Assembly (NCBI GenBank): GCA_019746355.1
Contig: JAIESC010000168.1
Coordinates: 1 to 49,516, forward strand
Direction of reading: 5' to 3'
Source: Xanthobacteraceae bacterium
GTDB lineage: Bacteria; Pseudomonadota; Alphaproteobacteria; Rhizobiales; Xanthobacteraceae
DNA length: 49,516 bases
The translations under genes were made by a program, and so were the position numbers. Below, piece by piece: positions 34,371 through 42,627 of this stretch (position 1 is its first letter; each line of letters begins with the position of its first letter). The notes beneath the pieces are model-generated. The model was not told the DNA's origin. It searched no databases and saw only the letters and a program-made list of their open reading frames with translations.

Positions 34371-34405
34371 GTATCATGACACGATACGTTGACATCGAAT
34401 GATAC
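34371..34405 (+). promoter_or_regulatory. Probable HigA operator upstream of higB
   Basis: Inverted repeat GTATC (34371-34375) and GATAC (34383-34387) with a further GATAC at 34401-34405 overlapping the higB start. HigA-type antitoxins repress their own operon through such palindromes, so this is the likely autoregulatory site. Confidence 0.5.
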
Positions 34406-34683
34406 GAAGCTTCAGAGGCAAATTCACTGAAGCGATTTTGCGAGACCGGGAGGCGCCGAAGGGCCTGTCTTTGCCGCTCGCAAAGCTTGCTCGCCGGAAG
34501 CTCGTTCAGTTGAACAACGCGAAACTGCTGGGAGACATGTCAGCTCCGCCCGGCAACCGTCTTGAGGCCCTGCGAGGCAATTTGGCGGGCCGTCATTCGA
34601 TCCGCGTCAATGATCAATGGCGAATCGTGTTTCGCTGGACCGACGGCGGTCCGGAAGACGTCGAACTGGTAGACTACCATTGA
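34399..34683 (+). CDS. higB: HigB-type RelE-fold toxin
   Basis: 94 residues of the RelE/ParE superfamily, HigB branch: IRSFRGKFTEAILRD, LARRKLVQLNNAKLLGDM, GNRLEALRGNLAGRHSIRVN and DQWRIVFRWTDGGPEDVELV. Such toxins are ribosome-dependent mRNA interferases that slow growth when free of antitoxin. The antitoxin gene follows 11 bases downstream, toxin first, the order typical of higBA. The pair sits tail-to-tail with mccB and lies at one edge of the block separating mccB from mccA. Confidence 0.92.
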   Translation: MIRSFRGKFTEAILRDREAPKGLSLPLAKLARRKLVQLNNAKLLGDMSAPPGNRLEALRGNLAGRHSIRVNDQWRIVFRWTDGGPEDVELVDYH

Positions 34684-34694
34684 AGAGGATCGAT

Positions 34695-34997
34695 ATGGCC
34701 AAGCGGCTGCCTCCTATTCATCCCGGCGAAGTGCTTCGCGAGGAGTTTCTTGTGCCGCTGAAGCTTACGCCCTACGCGCTGGCGCAGGCCTGCGGGGTAC
34801 CGCGTACGCGGATCGAACGACTGGCGCGCGAGGAAACGCCGGTCACCGCTGACACTGCGCTGCGACTGGCGCGCTATTTCGGCACGAGCGCAGAGTTCTG
34901 GATGGGTATGCAAGCGCAGTACGAACTGGAGCAGGCGCAGGATGCGGCCGCAGCCGCGTTGAAGAAGATTAAGCCGAGGCAGCGGGATGCGGCCTGA
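34695..34997 (+). CDS. higA: HigA-type XRE antitoxin
   Basis: 100 residues. Helix-turn-helix of the XRE family: LPPIHPGEVLREEFLVPLKL, TPYALAQACGVPRTRIERLA, TADTALRLARYFGTSAEFWM, the standard HigA pattern, with a charged C-terminal helix that should wrap the toxin. The start at 34695 has GAAGAGGA upstream; earlier in-frame codons overlap higB. It neutralises HigB and represses the operon. Confidence 0.92.
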   Translation: MAKRLPPIHPGEVLREEFLVPLKLTPYALAQACGVPRTRIERLAREETPVTADTALRLARYFGTSAEFWMGMQAQYELEQAQDAAAAALKKIKPRQRDAA

Positions 34998-35009
34998 ATG
35001 AAAGCGGCC

Positions 35010-36614
<1,605 letters not shown>

Positions 36615-36713
36615 CCGATTCTCCCCGACGTGGTTGTTGCCGATTCTGCGGGCACGAATTTTAGCGTGAACAGCCCTTCAGGGTGGAACAAATCTAAAAG
36701 TTTCGAAATGTCC

Positions 36714-36738
36714 GGAACGATCAGCGGCACCTGTTGTT
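36714..36738 (+). promoter_or_regulatory. Near-consensus EcfG-type promoter of the DUF1236 gene
   Basis: GGAAC (36714-36718), 16 bases, then TGTT (36735-36738), one mismatch from the GGAAC-N16-CGTT consensus. A short hairpin follows (AGCCGAA / TTCGGCT, 36748-36764) in the leader. The gene starts at 36806. Confidence 0.45.
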
Positions 36739-36805
36739 GGCCCACGTAGCCGAACCGTTCGGCTCACCAAAGGCAACGATACGAACACTTCAGAGGAGAC
36801 GGGAA

Positions 36806-37618
36806 ATGAAGAAGTCACTTCTGGCGACTGTGGCCGCAGCCGCTCTGTTCGCGGGTAGCGGACTGGCCGTGGCGCAGGGTGCCAAGGACCAGCCGGCCGG
36901 CAAGGGCGGCGGCGCCGAGATGCAGCGTGGTGCCGACACCAAGAGCGGCGGCGAGATGAAGGGCGGCGCTGAGAAGAGCGGCCAGGCCGCGGGCGAGAAG
37001 GCCGACAAGGCCAAGCCTTCGACCACCGGCCAATCGAGTTCCGAGCAGCAGGCTCCGGGCCAGCGCGGCGCGCAAGGCGAGCGTGGCCAGGACAAGCAGA
37101 TGCAGCGTGGGGCGCAGGGCGAGCACGGCCAGCACCAGCAGCGGAGCACGACCGGCCAGGGTCAGCAGGAGCGCGGGGCCCAGGGCGAGCGTGAACGCGG
37201 CCAGAGCGGGCAGATGCAGCGCGGCCAGGAGCAGCGCGGCGAGTCCCAGCGGGGCACGCAGCAGCAGGGCACGCAGAGCAACCAGCGCAGCGGTGCCCAG
37301 CAGAACCAGACCACCGGTCAGGGCGCGGCAGGCAGCACGCAGGCCGGCGGCGCGGTCAATCTGACAACCGAGCAGAAGACCAAGATCCGCACCACGGTGC
37401 TGCAGTCGAGCAGCGCGCCGAAGATCCAGCGGAGCCAGGTGAACTTCAACATCAGCGTCGGCACGGTGGTGCCGCGGACCGTCAACTTCGTGGCAGTGCC
37501 GCCGACCCTGGTTGAAATCCACCCGCAGTGGCGCGGCTACCGGTACTTCATCGTCGATGAGGAGATTATCATCGTCGAGCCGAGCTCGTACAAGATCGTC
37601 GCGGTGCTCAACGTCTAA
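36806..37618 (+). CDS. Secreted DUF1236 protein with long Gln/Gly repeat region
   Basis: 270 residues. Signal peptide (KSLLATVAAAALFAGSGLAVAQ), then about 165 residues of hydrophilic low-complexity sequence built from RGAQGE-, MQRG- and QQQRG-like units, then a folded C-terminal DUF1236 domain (QRSQVNFNISVGTVVPRTVN, FVAVPPTLVEIHPQWRGYRY, EEIIIVEPSSYKIVAVLNV). DUF1236 proteins are common periplasmic proteins in Rhizobiales, function unknown. AGAGGAG precedes the ATG. An EcfG-like promoter suggests stress induction. Confidence 0.87.
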   Translation: MKKSLLATVAAAALFAGSGLAVAQGAKDQPAGKGGGAEMQRGADTKSGGEMKGGAEKSGQAAGEKADKAKPSTTGQSSSEQQAPGQRGAQGERGQDKQMQRGAQGEHGQHQQRSTTGQGQQERGAQGERERGQSGQMQRGQEQRGESQRGTQQQGTQSNQRSGAQQNQTTGQGAAGSTQAGGAVNLTTEQKTKIRTTVLQSSSAPKIQRSQVNFNISVGTVVPRTVNFVAVPPTLVEIHPQWRGYRYFIVDEEIIIVEPSSYKIVAVLNV

Positions 37619-37634
37619 CCGACATCATCACCCC

Positions 37635-37678
37635 GAATGCACGAAGGGCGGCCCCGCATGGGCCGCCCTTCGGCATTC
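37635..37678 (+). terminator. Long hairpin between the DUF1236 gene and the ABC operon
   Basis: Arms CGAAGGGCGGCC (37642-37653) and GGCCGCCCTTCG (37661-37672), extended by outer GAATGC/GCATTC. Lacks a T tract on either side; convergent genes flank it, so it may act in both directions. Confidence 0.65.
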
Positions 37679-37699
37679 ATGAGGATCGGCGAAGGCTCC

Positions 37700-38659
37700 T
37701 TAAGCCCTCACCTCCTGTCGCTGGAACACGACATAGCCGATCACATAGAGCATGATCATGCCGGCGATCAGGCTCACCATCTGCGGCCAAGCCTGGATGA
37801 TGCTCTGGTCGAGCGGCAGCGGCGAGGCGATGCGGCCCTGAAACTGGGCGAGCAGCGTCGTCATCGACTGGGCGTCCGGGTTGAGCATCGCCACCACCGC
37901 CTCACCGTAGAGCGTGCCGGGTGACAGCCGCGACAACCCCTGCTGCCAGGCGAGCGTGTCCGGCGTCGGCAGGCCCAAGGCCGCAAAGCGGATGTCGGAC
38001 GGCGAGATCACCTCGCCGAGCATCTGTGCGAGCGCAGGCCAGAGCAGTGACAGGAACAGCCAGAGCCCGAGCGCCACCAGCGCCGCGGTTGCGGTCGAGC
38101 GGAAGATCACCGAGAGCAGGATCGACAGCGCGAGCCACACGCCGGCATAGGCGATGGTGATGAGCAGGAACATGATCAGCCGGCCGATCTCCTCGGCGCC
38201 CGGCGGAATGCCGAGCCGGATGAGGCCGAAGCCGATCACCAGCAGCCACAACGTGATGAGACAGATGGTCAGCGTCGCAAGGCCGGCCAGGAACTTCCCG
38301 AACAGCAGCGCGTCGCGGTAGATCGGCTGGGCGAGAATGCGCGACATGGTGCGGCGGTTGTACTCGCCGTTGACCGAGTCGAAGCCCAGGCCGATCGCCA
38401 TGATCGGCACGAGGATGCTGATCACCAGCACGAACGAGAGCAGCGTCTGCCCGGGTGGCGCAAACAGCCGCAGGAACAGGAACGGATCCTCCGCCGTGGT
38501 GTTGCGGATCTGCTCGGCGGCAAAATAGACCACGGCCGCCCCGAACAGCAGGACCAGGAACTCCAGCACCAGCATGCGGGCGCTGGTGAGGTGGTCGAAC
38601 AGCTCGCGGAAGAAGACGACGTTCAAGCCCTGCCAGGGAGAGCCTTCACGCTGCGGCAT
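37700..38659 (-). CDS. ABC-2 type permease
   Basis: 319 residues with six membrane segments: a first helix after the N-terminal amphipath (VLEFLVLLFGAAVVYFAA), a long external loop, then LLSFVLVISILVPIMAIGLG, LTICLITLWLLVIGFGLI, LIMFLLITIAYAGVWLAL, ALVALGLWLFLSLLWPAL and the last IAGMIMLYVIGYVVF. The YNRRTMSRILAQPIYRDALL segment is the usual ABC-2 coupling region. The start at 38659 overlaps the ATPase gene by 14 bases. Last gene of the NEW3-ATPase-permease operon. Confidence 0.87.
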   Translation of the reverse strand: MPQREGSPWQGLNVVFFRELFDHLTSARMLVLEFLVLLFGAAVVYFAAEQIRNTTAEDPFLFLRLFAPPGQTLLSFVLVISILVPIMAIGLGFDSVNGEYNRRTMSRILAQPIYRDALLFGKFLAGLATLTICLITLWLLVIGFGLIRLGIPPGAEEIGRLIMFLLITIAYAGVWLALSILLSVIFRSTATAALVALGLWLFLSLLWPALAQMLGEVISPSDIRFAALGLPTPDTLAWQQGLSRLSPGTLYGEAVVAMLNPDAQSMTTLLAQFQGRIASPLPLDQSIIQAWPQMVSLIAGMIMLYVIGYVVFQRQEVRA

Positions 38660-39593
38660 GCTGGCCTCCACGGGTCTGGAAGTAGTGGTTGTAGATGGCG
38701 TCGAGCGAGGGCTCGGCGATCGACAGGCGGCGGAGCGATCCGCCGGCCTTGACCACTGCGGCCGCGGCTTGCGGGCGCACGTCGGTCTCGGCCAGCAGGC
38801 GATAGCGGTTCGGGCCGGACTGATCGACCGCCTTGACGCCTGACAGCTCGGAGAATTTGACGGCGAGCTCCTCGCCTTCCGCCTCGACCTCGACGTTGTA
38901 GCCGCCGCCCAGCACCTCGCGGGCCAGTTCCGGCACGGTGCCGAGCAGCGCGATCTTGCCGGAGTTGAACAGCGCAACGCGGTCGCAGATGCTCTGCACC
39001 CGCTCGAGCAGGTGCGAGGAAACGAGCACCGCCACGCCGTCGCGCTTGAGGGTGCGGATCATCTCCAGCAGTTCGGACGTTGCGTGCGGATCGAGCCCCG
39101 ACGTCGGTTCGTCGAGGATGGCGATCGCGGCGTCCTTCATCAGGATCTCCGCAAGGCCAAGCCGCTGGCGCATGCCGCGCGAGAAGGCGCCGACGCGCTT
39201 CTGACCCACGTCCTGAAGGCCGACGCGCTCCAGCGCCGACGCAATCCGCTTGTCGCGATCTGCCGGCGCAATGCCGATCAGGGCCGCGGTGTAGCGGAGG
39301 TTATCGACCGCGGTCATGTAGTCGTAGAATCCGACGGTGTCCGGCAGATAGCCGACCACCTTCTTGACCTGCAGCGGCTCGCGCACCGGGTCGTGACCCA
39401 GCACGCTGACGCTGCCGGAGGTGACGTCGGTCAGCCCGAGCATCATCAGGATCGTGGTGGTCTTGCCGGCGCCGTTCGGACCCAGAAGGCCGAAGATTTC
39501 GCCCTTCTGGATCGAGAACGAGATGCCGTCCACCGCGGCGGCCCGGCCGTAACGCTTGGTGAGATCATGGACCTCGATGACAGTGTCGGTCAT
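38646..39593 (-). CDS. ABC transporter ATPase
   Basis: 315 residues. Walker A GPNGAGKT (38-45), signature FSRGMRQRLGLAE, Walker B AIAILDEPTSGLDP and the switch histidine in VLVSSHLLERV. The C-terminal 80 residues form the extra domain seen in NatA/CcmA-like ATPases. It powers the permease encoded next. Its ATG overlaps the stop of the NEW3 gene by four bases (ATGA). Confidence 0.92.
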   Translation of the reverse strand: MTDTVIEVHDLTKRYGRAAAVDGISFSIQKGEIFGLLGPNGAGKTTTILMMLGLTDVTSGSVSVLGHDPVREPLQVKKVVGYLPDTVGFYDYMTAVDNLRYTAALIGIAPADRDKRIASALERVGLQDVGQKRVGAFSRGMRQRLGLAEILMKDAAIAILDEPTSGLDPHATSELLEMIRTLKRDGVAVLVSSHLLERVQSICDRVALFNSGKIALLGTVPELAREVLGGGYNVEVEAEGEELAVKFSELSGVKAVDQSGPNRYRLLAETDVRPQAAAAVVKAGGSLRRLSIAEPSLDAIYNHYFQTRGGQHAAA

Positions 39594-40774
39594 CGCCGGC
39601 CGAACCTCGCAACCGCGCCCACCATGATCAGGAGCGCAATGGCGATGATGCCTGCGCCGGCGATGCCCCACATGGTCGAGGTGCCCACTGCCACGCGGAA
39701 CTGCTGCGACGCGGATTCGCCGCGCGCGGATGCGGTGAAGGTCGGCGCGTAGTCGCCGGCGATCGCCTTTTCCGGCGGCGTGACGCGGACCTGCACCTCC
39801 TTGTTCTGGTTCTGCGCAATGCGGTCGACGGTCTTGGGGTCGAACTCGATCTTCCAGCCGCTCGGCGCGCTTGAAGAGAGTTCGATCTCGTCGGCGGGGG
39901 CCGTCCCGGTGTTGGTGATGGTCAGCGGGAAGCTCGCCTCCTTGCCGGCCTCGGCGCGGCCGCTCAGCACGCCGTCGCGGCCCGCAAGCGTGAGCCGCGG
40001 CGAACCGGTGACCTCCAGCGCGACGGTGGCGTCGGCGGTCGCATCCTCCGAGGTGGCCTTGACCGAAACCGGATAGCGGTTGGCGGCCACCGTGCCCGGC
40101 GGGCGCACCTTGAGCTTCACGGTCTTCGACTGGCCGGCCTCGATCGGGATCGAGTTCAGCTCGGTGCTGCCGTACTGCTCGGTGAAGGTCGCCTCGAAAT
40201 TCTGCGGCGCCTGGGCCCCGAGCGCGACCACGAGGTTGCGGCCGGAGTCGTTCTTGATGTCCATCTGATATTCGAAGCTCGACTTGGCGTTGCCGCGGAT
40301 CGACGGCAGTTGCGCCTTCATCGAGAGCTTGGCCGGCAGGTCCTTGGCGAGCGTCACCGCAATCGGCAGCGTCAGCTCGGTGGTCGCGCCCTTGGCGACG
40401 ACGGTGAGGTTCTGCGTGCCCATCGGCGCGTTCTCCGGCACGTCGAGCCGAAGCTGCAGCGTGGTGCTGTCGTTGGTGGCGACCATCGCCGCCGCGGCCG
40501 GCTGGCCACCGCCGAGCAGCGTCACGGTCCAGCCCTGCGGCGCGCCGCTTACGGTGAAGGCGAAGCGTTCGGGCGGCAGCGCGTAGTTGCGCAGCCGCAG
40601 ATTGACGGTGGTGGTGGAGCCCGGCCGCACCGTCATCGCCGGATAGTCAGTCAAGAGGAACATGCCCTTCACCGGCGGCGGCGTCTCCTGCGCCACCGCG
40701 GGGGCCGCCGGCAACCAGGCCAGCAGGCAAGCGGAAAAAAGGGCGGTGCGAAGTGTGGTAGTCCCAAGCCTCAT
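39590..40774 (-). CDS. NEW3-domain membrane-anchored protein of the ABC export operon
   Basis: 394 residues. Signal peptide (LFSACLLAWLPAAPAVAQ), three immunoglobulin-like NEW3 segments (LTDYPAMTVRPGSTTTVNLR; LPSIRGNAKSSFEYQMDIKN; VLSGRAEAGKEASFPLTITN), and a C-terminal membrane helix (GIAGAGIIAIALLIMVGAVA) ending in RFGRR. So most of it faces the periplasm. The gene order NEW3-ATPase-permease, all overlapping, is a recurring module in bacteria; the NEW3 protein probably binds the exported substrate or a polysaccharide. Substrate unknown. GGGAGAG precedes the ATG. Confidence 0.83.
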   Translation of the reverse strand: MRLGTTTLRTALFSACLLAWLPAAPAVAQETPPPVKGMFLLTDYPAMTVRPGSTTTVNLRLRNYALPPERFAFTVSGAPQGWTVTLLGGGQPAAAAMVATNDSTTLQLRLDVPENAPMGTQNLTVVAKGATTELTLPIAVTLAKDLPAKLSMKAQLPSIRGNAKSSFEYQMDIKNDSGRNLVVALGAQAPQNFEATFTEQYGSTELNSIPIEAGQSKTVKLKVRPPGTVAANRYPVSVKATSEDATADATVALEVTGSPRLTLAGRDGVLSGRAEAGKEASFPLTITNTGTAPADEIELSSSAPSGWKIEFDPKTVDRIAQNQNKEVQVRVTPPEKAIAGDYAPTFTASARGESASQQFRVAVGTSTMWGIAGAGIIAIALLIMVGAVARFGRR

Positions 40775-41018
40775 AGCGATCTCTCCCGGCCGCGCCGAAA
40801 TTGGACCGTTGGATCGCCCCCGTGGCCCGGCCGTTGGTTTTCCCCAAGCTTGCCGGCACGGAGGCATTCTTCCTCCGATCGTGACCAAATCCGGGCAGCA
40901 AGAAATTGATTTTCTCGGGGTTTGGCAAGCCTCTCGATGAGCAAAGATAGGGACCGGATCATACGCTTAGGGATTGCCTGAATCCGCGCCAGAGGGGCTC
41001 CAGGGCCCAAACCGGGAC
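40775..41018. other. Upstream region of the NEW3/ABC operon
   Basis: No gene supported. It should contain the operon's promoter on the minus strand. The segment near 40908-40920 (AATTGATTTTCTCGG) is the only AT-rich patch. The right part merges into the EcfG-type promoter at 41019. Confidence 0.4.
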
Positions 41019-41043
41019 GGAACGTCGCACCCCTTCGTGCGTT
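41019..41043 (+). promoter_or_regulatory. Perfect EcfG-type promoter of the 68-aa membrane protein gene
   Basis: GGAAC (41019-41023), exactly 16 bases, CGTT (41040-41043), about 48 bases before the ATG at 41091. Confidence 0.72.
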
Positions 41044-41090
41044 GACCCACGATCAATTGTCCAGTGTGGGCTCCGCCAGGGGAGTGCCGG

Positions 41091-41297
41091 ATGTGCTGCA
41101 TGGATCGCGTGGCCCTTATCGCTGTTCTCTGGTTCGCAGCCTGGATCGCCGGTGGGGCCGAGCTTGCCAAGGTCACGCTCAACGCTCCACTGAGCGGCAG
41201 CATTTGGGGCTTTGTCCTCGCGCTGCTCACCGTGTTCCTCTGGCCGTGGCTGATGCCGCGCGCCGTCGATGACTGGATGCACAACCCGCCCCGCTAA
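41091..41297 (+). CDS. Small membrane protein, copy 1 of a tandem pair
   Basis: 68 residues with two membrane segments: VALIAVLWFAAWIAGGA and IWGFVLALLTVFLWPWLM, ending RAVDDWMHNPPR. GGGGAG lies seven bases before the ATG at 41091, better placed than for the alternative start at 41100, where the homology with copy 2 begins (MDRVALI versus MKRVALV). Shared WPW[L/I]MP and WMH elements make the two genes clear paralogs. Its own EcfG-type promoter suggests induction in general stress. No known family name. Confidence 0.75.
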   Translation: MCCMDRVALIAVLWFAAWIAGGAELAKVTLNAPLSGSIWGFVLALLTVFLWPWLMPRAVDDWMHNPPR

Positions 41298-41309
41298 CCG
41301 ATTGCATTC

Positions 41310-41334
41310 GGAACGAATTTTCCGCCGTCCCGTT
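41310..41334 (+). promoter_or_regulatory. Perfect EcfG-type promoter of the 72-aa membrane protein gene
   Basis: GGAAC (41310-41314), exactly 16 bases, CGTT (41331-41334), 23 bases before the ATG. It begins 13 bases after the previous gene's stop. Confidence 0.75.
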
Positions 41335-41356
41335 GGTTAGGACGAGGAGAATTGCG

Positions 41357-41575
41357 ATGAAGCGCGTCGCCTTGGTTGCAGCAGTCTGGTTTGCGTTCTG
41401 GATCGTTGTCGGCTCCGTGGTCGGCGGCCTCACCGGCGGCCAGGGGGGTGGCGTGCAAAACGGCATCTATTTCGGGGCGTTCAACGGCGCGTGGTGGGCT
41501 CTGTTCACGAGCTTCGCCTGGCCGTGGATTATGCCGGAGCGCCTCGACCGATGGATGCACAGCAGCGCCGAATAA
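41357..41575 (+). CDS. Small membrane protein, copy 2 of a tandem pair
   Basis: 72 residues, paralog of the preceding gene: first helix VALVAAVWFAFWIVVGSVVG, glycine-rich loop (GGLTGGQGGGVQNG), second helix AWWALFTSFAWPWIM, and the end PERLDRWMHSSAE. GAGGAG precedes the ATG at 41357. The glycine-rich loop is an insertion relative to copy 1. A third small gene follows 12 bases downstream, probably on the same transcript. Confidence 0.78.
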   Translation: MKRVALVAAVWFAFWIVVGSVVGGLTGGQGGGVQNGIYFGAFNGAWWALFTSFAWPWIMPERLDRWMHSSAE

Positions 41576-41586
41576 CGGAGACGATT

Positions 41587-41733
41587 ATGCACAAGGAAGG
41601 CAACCACATCATCGAAACGCCCGTGGAGGCCCGCGCCGGATTTCTCGATCGCCCCGTGCTGGTGGTGCTGGTGGTGAGCACGTGCCTGGTGGCCGCGATT
41701 TTCTACCTGGTGTACCTCGGGCAAGTCGGCTAG
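41587..41733 (+). CDS. 48-residue single-helix membrane protein
   Basis: 48 residues: a hydrophilic N-terminus (HKEGNHIIETPVEARAGFLD) then one membrane helix (VLVVLVVSTCLVAAIFYLVY) ending LGQVG. I recall similar short proteins in Bradyrhizobium-group genomes (EGxHIIETPVEAR signature) without function. Start at 41587 with GGAG upstream. Its stop (TAG) abuts a palindromic repeat element. Confidence 0.75.
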   Translation: MHKEGNHIIETPVEARAGFLDRPVLVVLVVSTCLVAAIFYLVYLGQVG

Positions 41734-41781
41734 CGCATGTCCCGGAAAAGTGGGCACCGGTTTTCCGAAGTGGACATGCGC
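41733..41781. repeat. Rhizobiales-type palindromic intergenic repeat
   Basis: Ends GCGCATGTCC and GGACATGCGC are perfectly complementary; inside are CCGGAAAAG and CGGTTTTCCG, also complementary. The CATGTCC-CGGAAAA-GTGG-ACCGGTTTTCCG pattern is one I know as a dispersed palindromic repeat in Rhizobiales genomes. It sits between convergent genes and reaches the stop codon of the 48-aa gene. Confidence 0.75.
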
Positions 41782-41793
41782 AAACGCCGGAGT

Positions 41794-41835
41794 CTACAGC
41801 GTACCCCGGCTAAACTGAACCGGGGTGCGCTGTAG
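41794..41835. repeat. 42-bp hairpin next to the palindromic repeat
   Basis: Arms CTACAGCGTACCCCGG and CCGGGGTGCGCTGTAG pair along 16 positions with a single T:G exception, loop CTAAACTGAA. No T tract on either side. It may be part of a composite element with 41733-41781 and could also terminate transcription from both sides. Confidence 0.65.
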
Positions 41836-41863
41836 GGCGCGCGGCGCCGCTCTCCACTCGTTG

Positions 41864-42538
41864 CTAGACCCGCAGCACGGTCGGCCAGTCGATCTCGTCT
41901 TCCGGCAGTACCCAGGGCTCCTTGAGCGCGGCGGCAAGCCACTGGCCCCAGGCCGGCAGGGCCATCATAGCCGCCATATAGCCACGCGCGCTGTCGCTTG
42001 CCGAAATCCCGTAGGTGTGAAACCGCGACACCACCGGCGCGTACATCGCATCCGCGGCGGTGAAAGCGCCGAACAGGAACGGTCCGCCGGAGCCGAAGCG
42101 GCTTCGACAATCGGTCCACATGGCATCGATGCGCGCGACGTTGGCGGCGGCCTCGGCGTTCAGCACCAGTTGCTTGACCGGCCGCCACATGTTCATCGGG
42201 CAGGCGCGGCGCAGCGGCAGGAAGCCCGCATGCATCTCCGACGAGATGGCCCGCGCATGCGCCCGCGCCGCGCCGTCCTGCGGCCAGAGCATTGCCGCCG
42301 GAAATTTTTCCGCGAGGTATTCCAGGATCGCAAGCGACTCCCAGACCTGGACCGGGCCGTCGATCAGCACCGGCACCTTGCCGGTGCCGGAATGCTTCGA
42401 TACGCGCGGCTTGAAGTCCTCGGCGTTGAGCGAGATCACCTCCTCGTCGAAGGCGACGCCGGCAACCTTCATGGCGATCCACGGCCGGAACGACCACGAC
42501 GAATAGTTCTTGTTGCCGATGACAAGCTTGAGCGCCAA
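41864..42538 (-). CDS. Glutathione S-transferase family protein
   Basis: 224 residues. N-terminal thioredoxin fold (KLVIGNKNYSSWSFRPWIAM, with serines near the usual active-site position; TGKVPVLIDG; VWESLAILEYLAEKF, the glutathione-binding E-S pair) and an all-helical C-terminal half (FLFGAFTAADAMYAPVVSRF). Substrate unknown. It is convergent with the small membrane gene cluster. Confidence 0.9.
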   Translation of the reverse strand: MALKLVIGNKNYSSWSFRPWIAMKVAGVAFDEEVISLNAEDFKPRVSKHSGTGKVPVLIDGPVQVWESLAILEYLAEKFPAAMLWPQDGAARAHARAISSEMHAGFLPLRRACPMNMWRPVKQLVLNAEAAANVARIDAMWTDCRSRFGSGGPFLFGAFTAADAMYAPVVSRFHTYGISASDSARGYMAAMMALPAWGQWLAAALKEPWVLPEDEIDWPTVLRV

Positions 42539-42549
42539 GCCCCCCTCCC

Positions 42550-42627
42550 TTGATGATCCGGAAAACTTCTCGTTTGAGCGTAATCTTATCCGAAAACCGC
42601 TTCACACTTTTCGGGATCACGTCCTAG
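42550..42627. repeat. Second Rhizobiales-type palindromic repeat
   Basis: Contains TGATGATCCGGAAAAC, then GAGCGTAATCTTATCCGAAAA and CTTTTCGGGATCACG. TCCGAAAA pairs with TTTTCGGGA. The order and wording match, from memory, a common dispersed element in Bradyrhizobium-group genomes. It separates the GST gene from the collagen-like gene. Confidence 0.72.

Noticed and set aside
41733..42627. Insertion sequence between the two palindromic repeats
   Set aside because: The interval contains a normal GST gene and no transposase; the repeats belong to different types and do not form matching ends.
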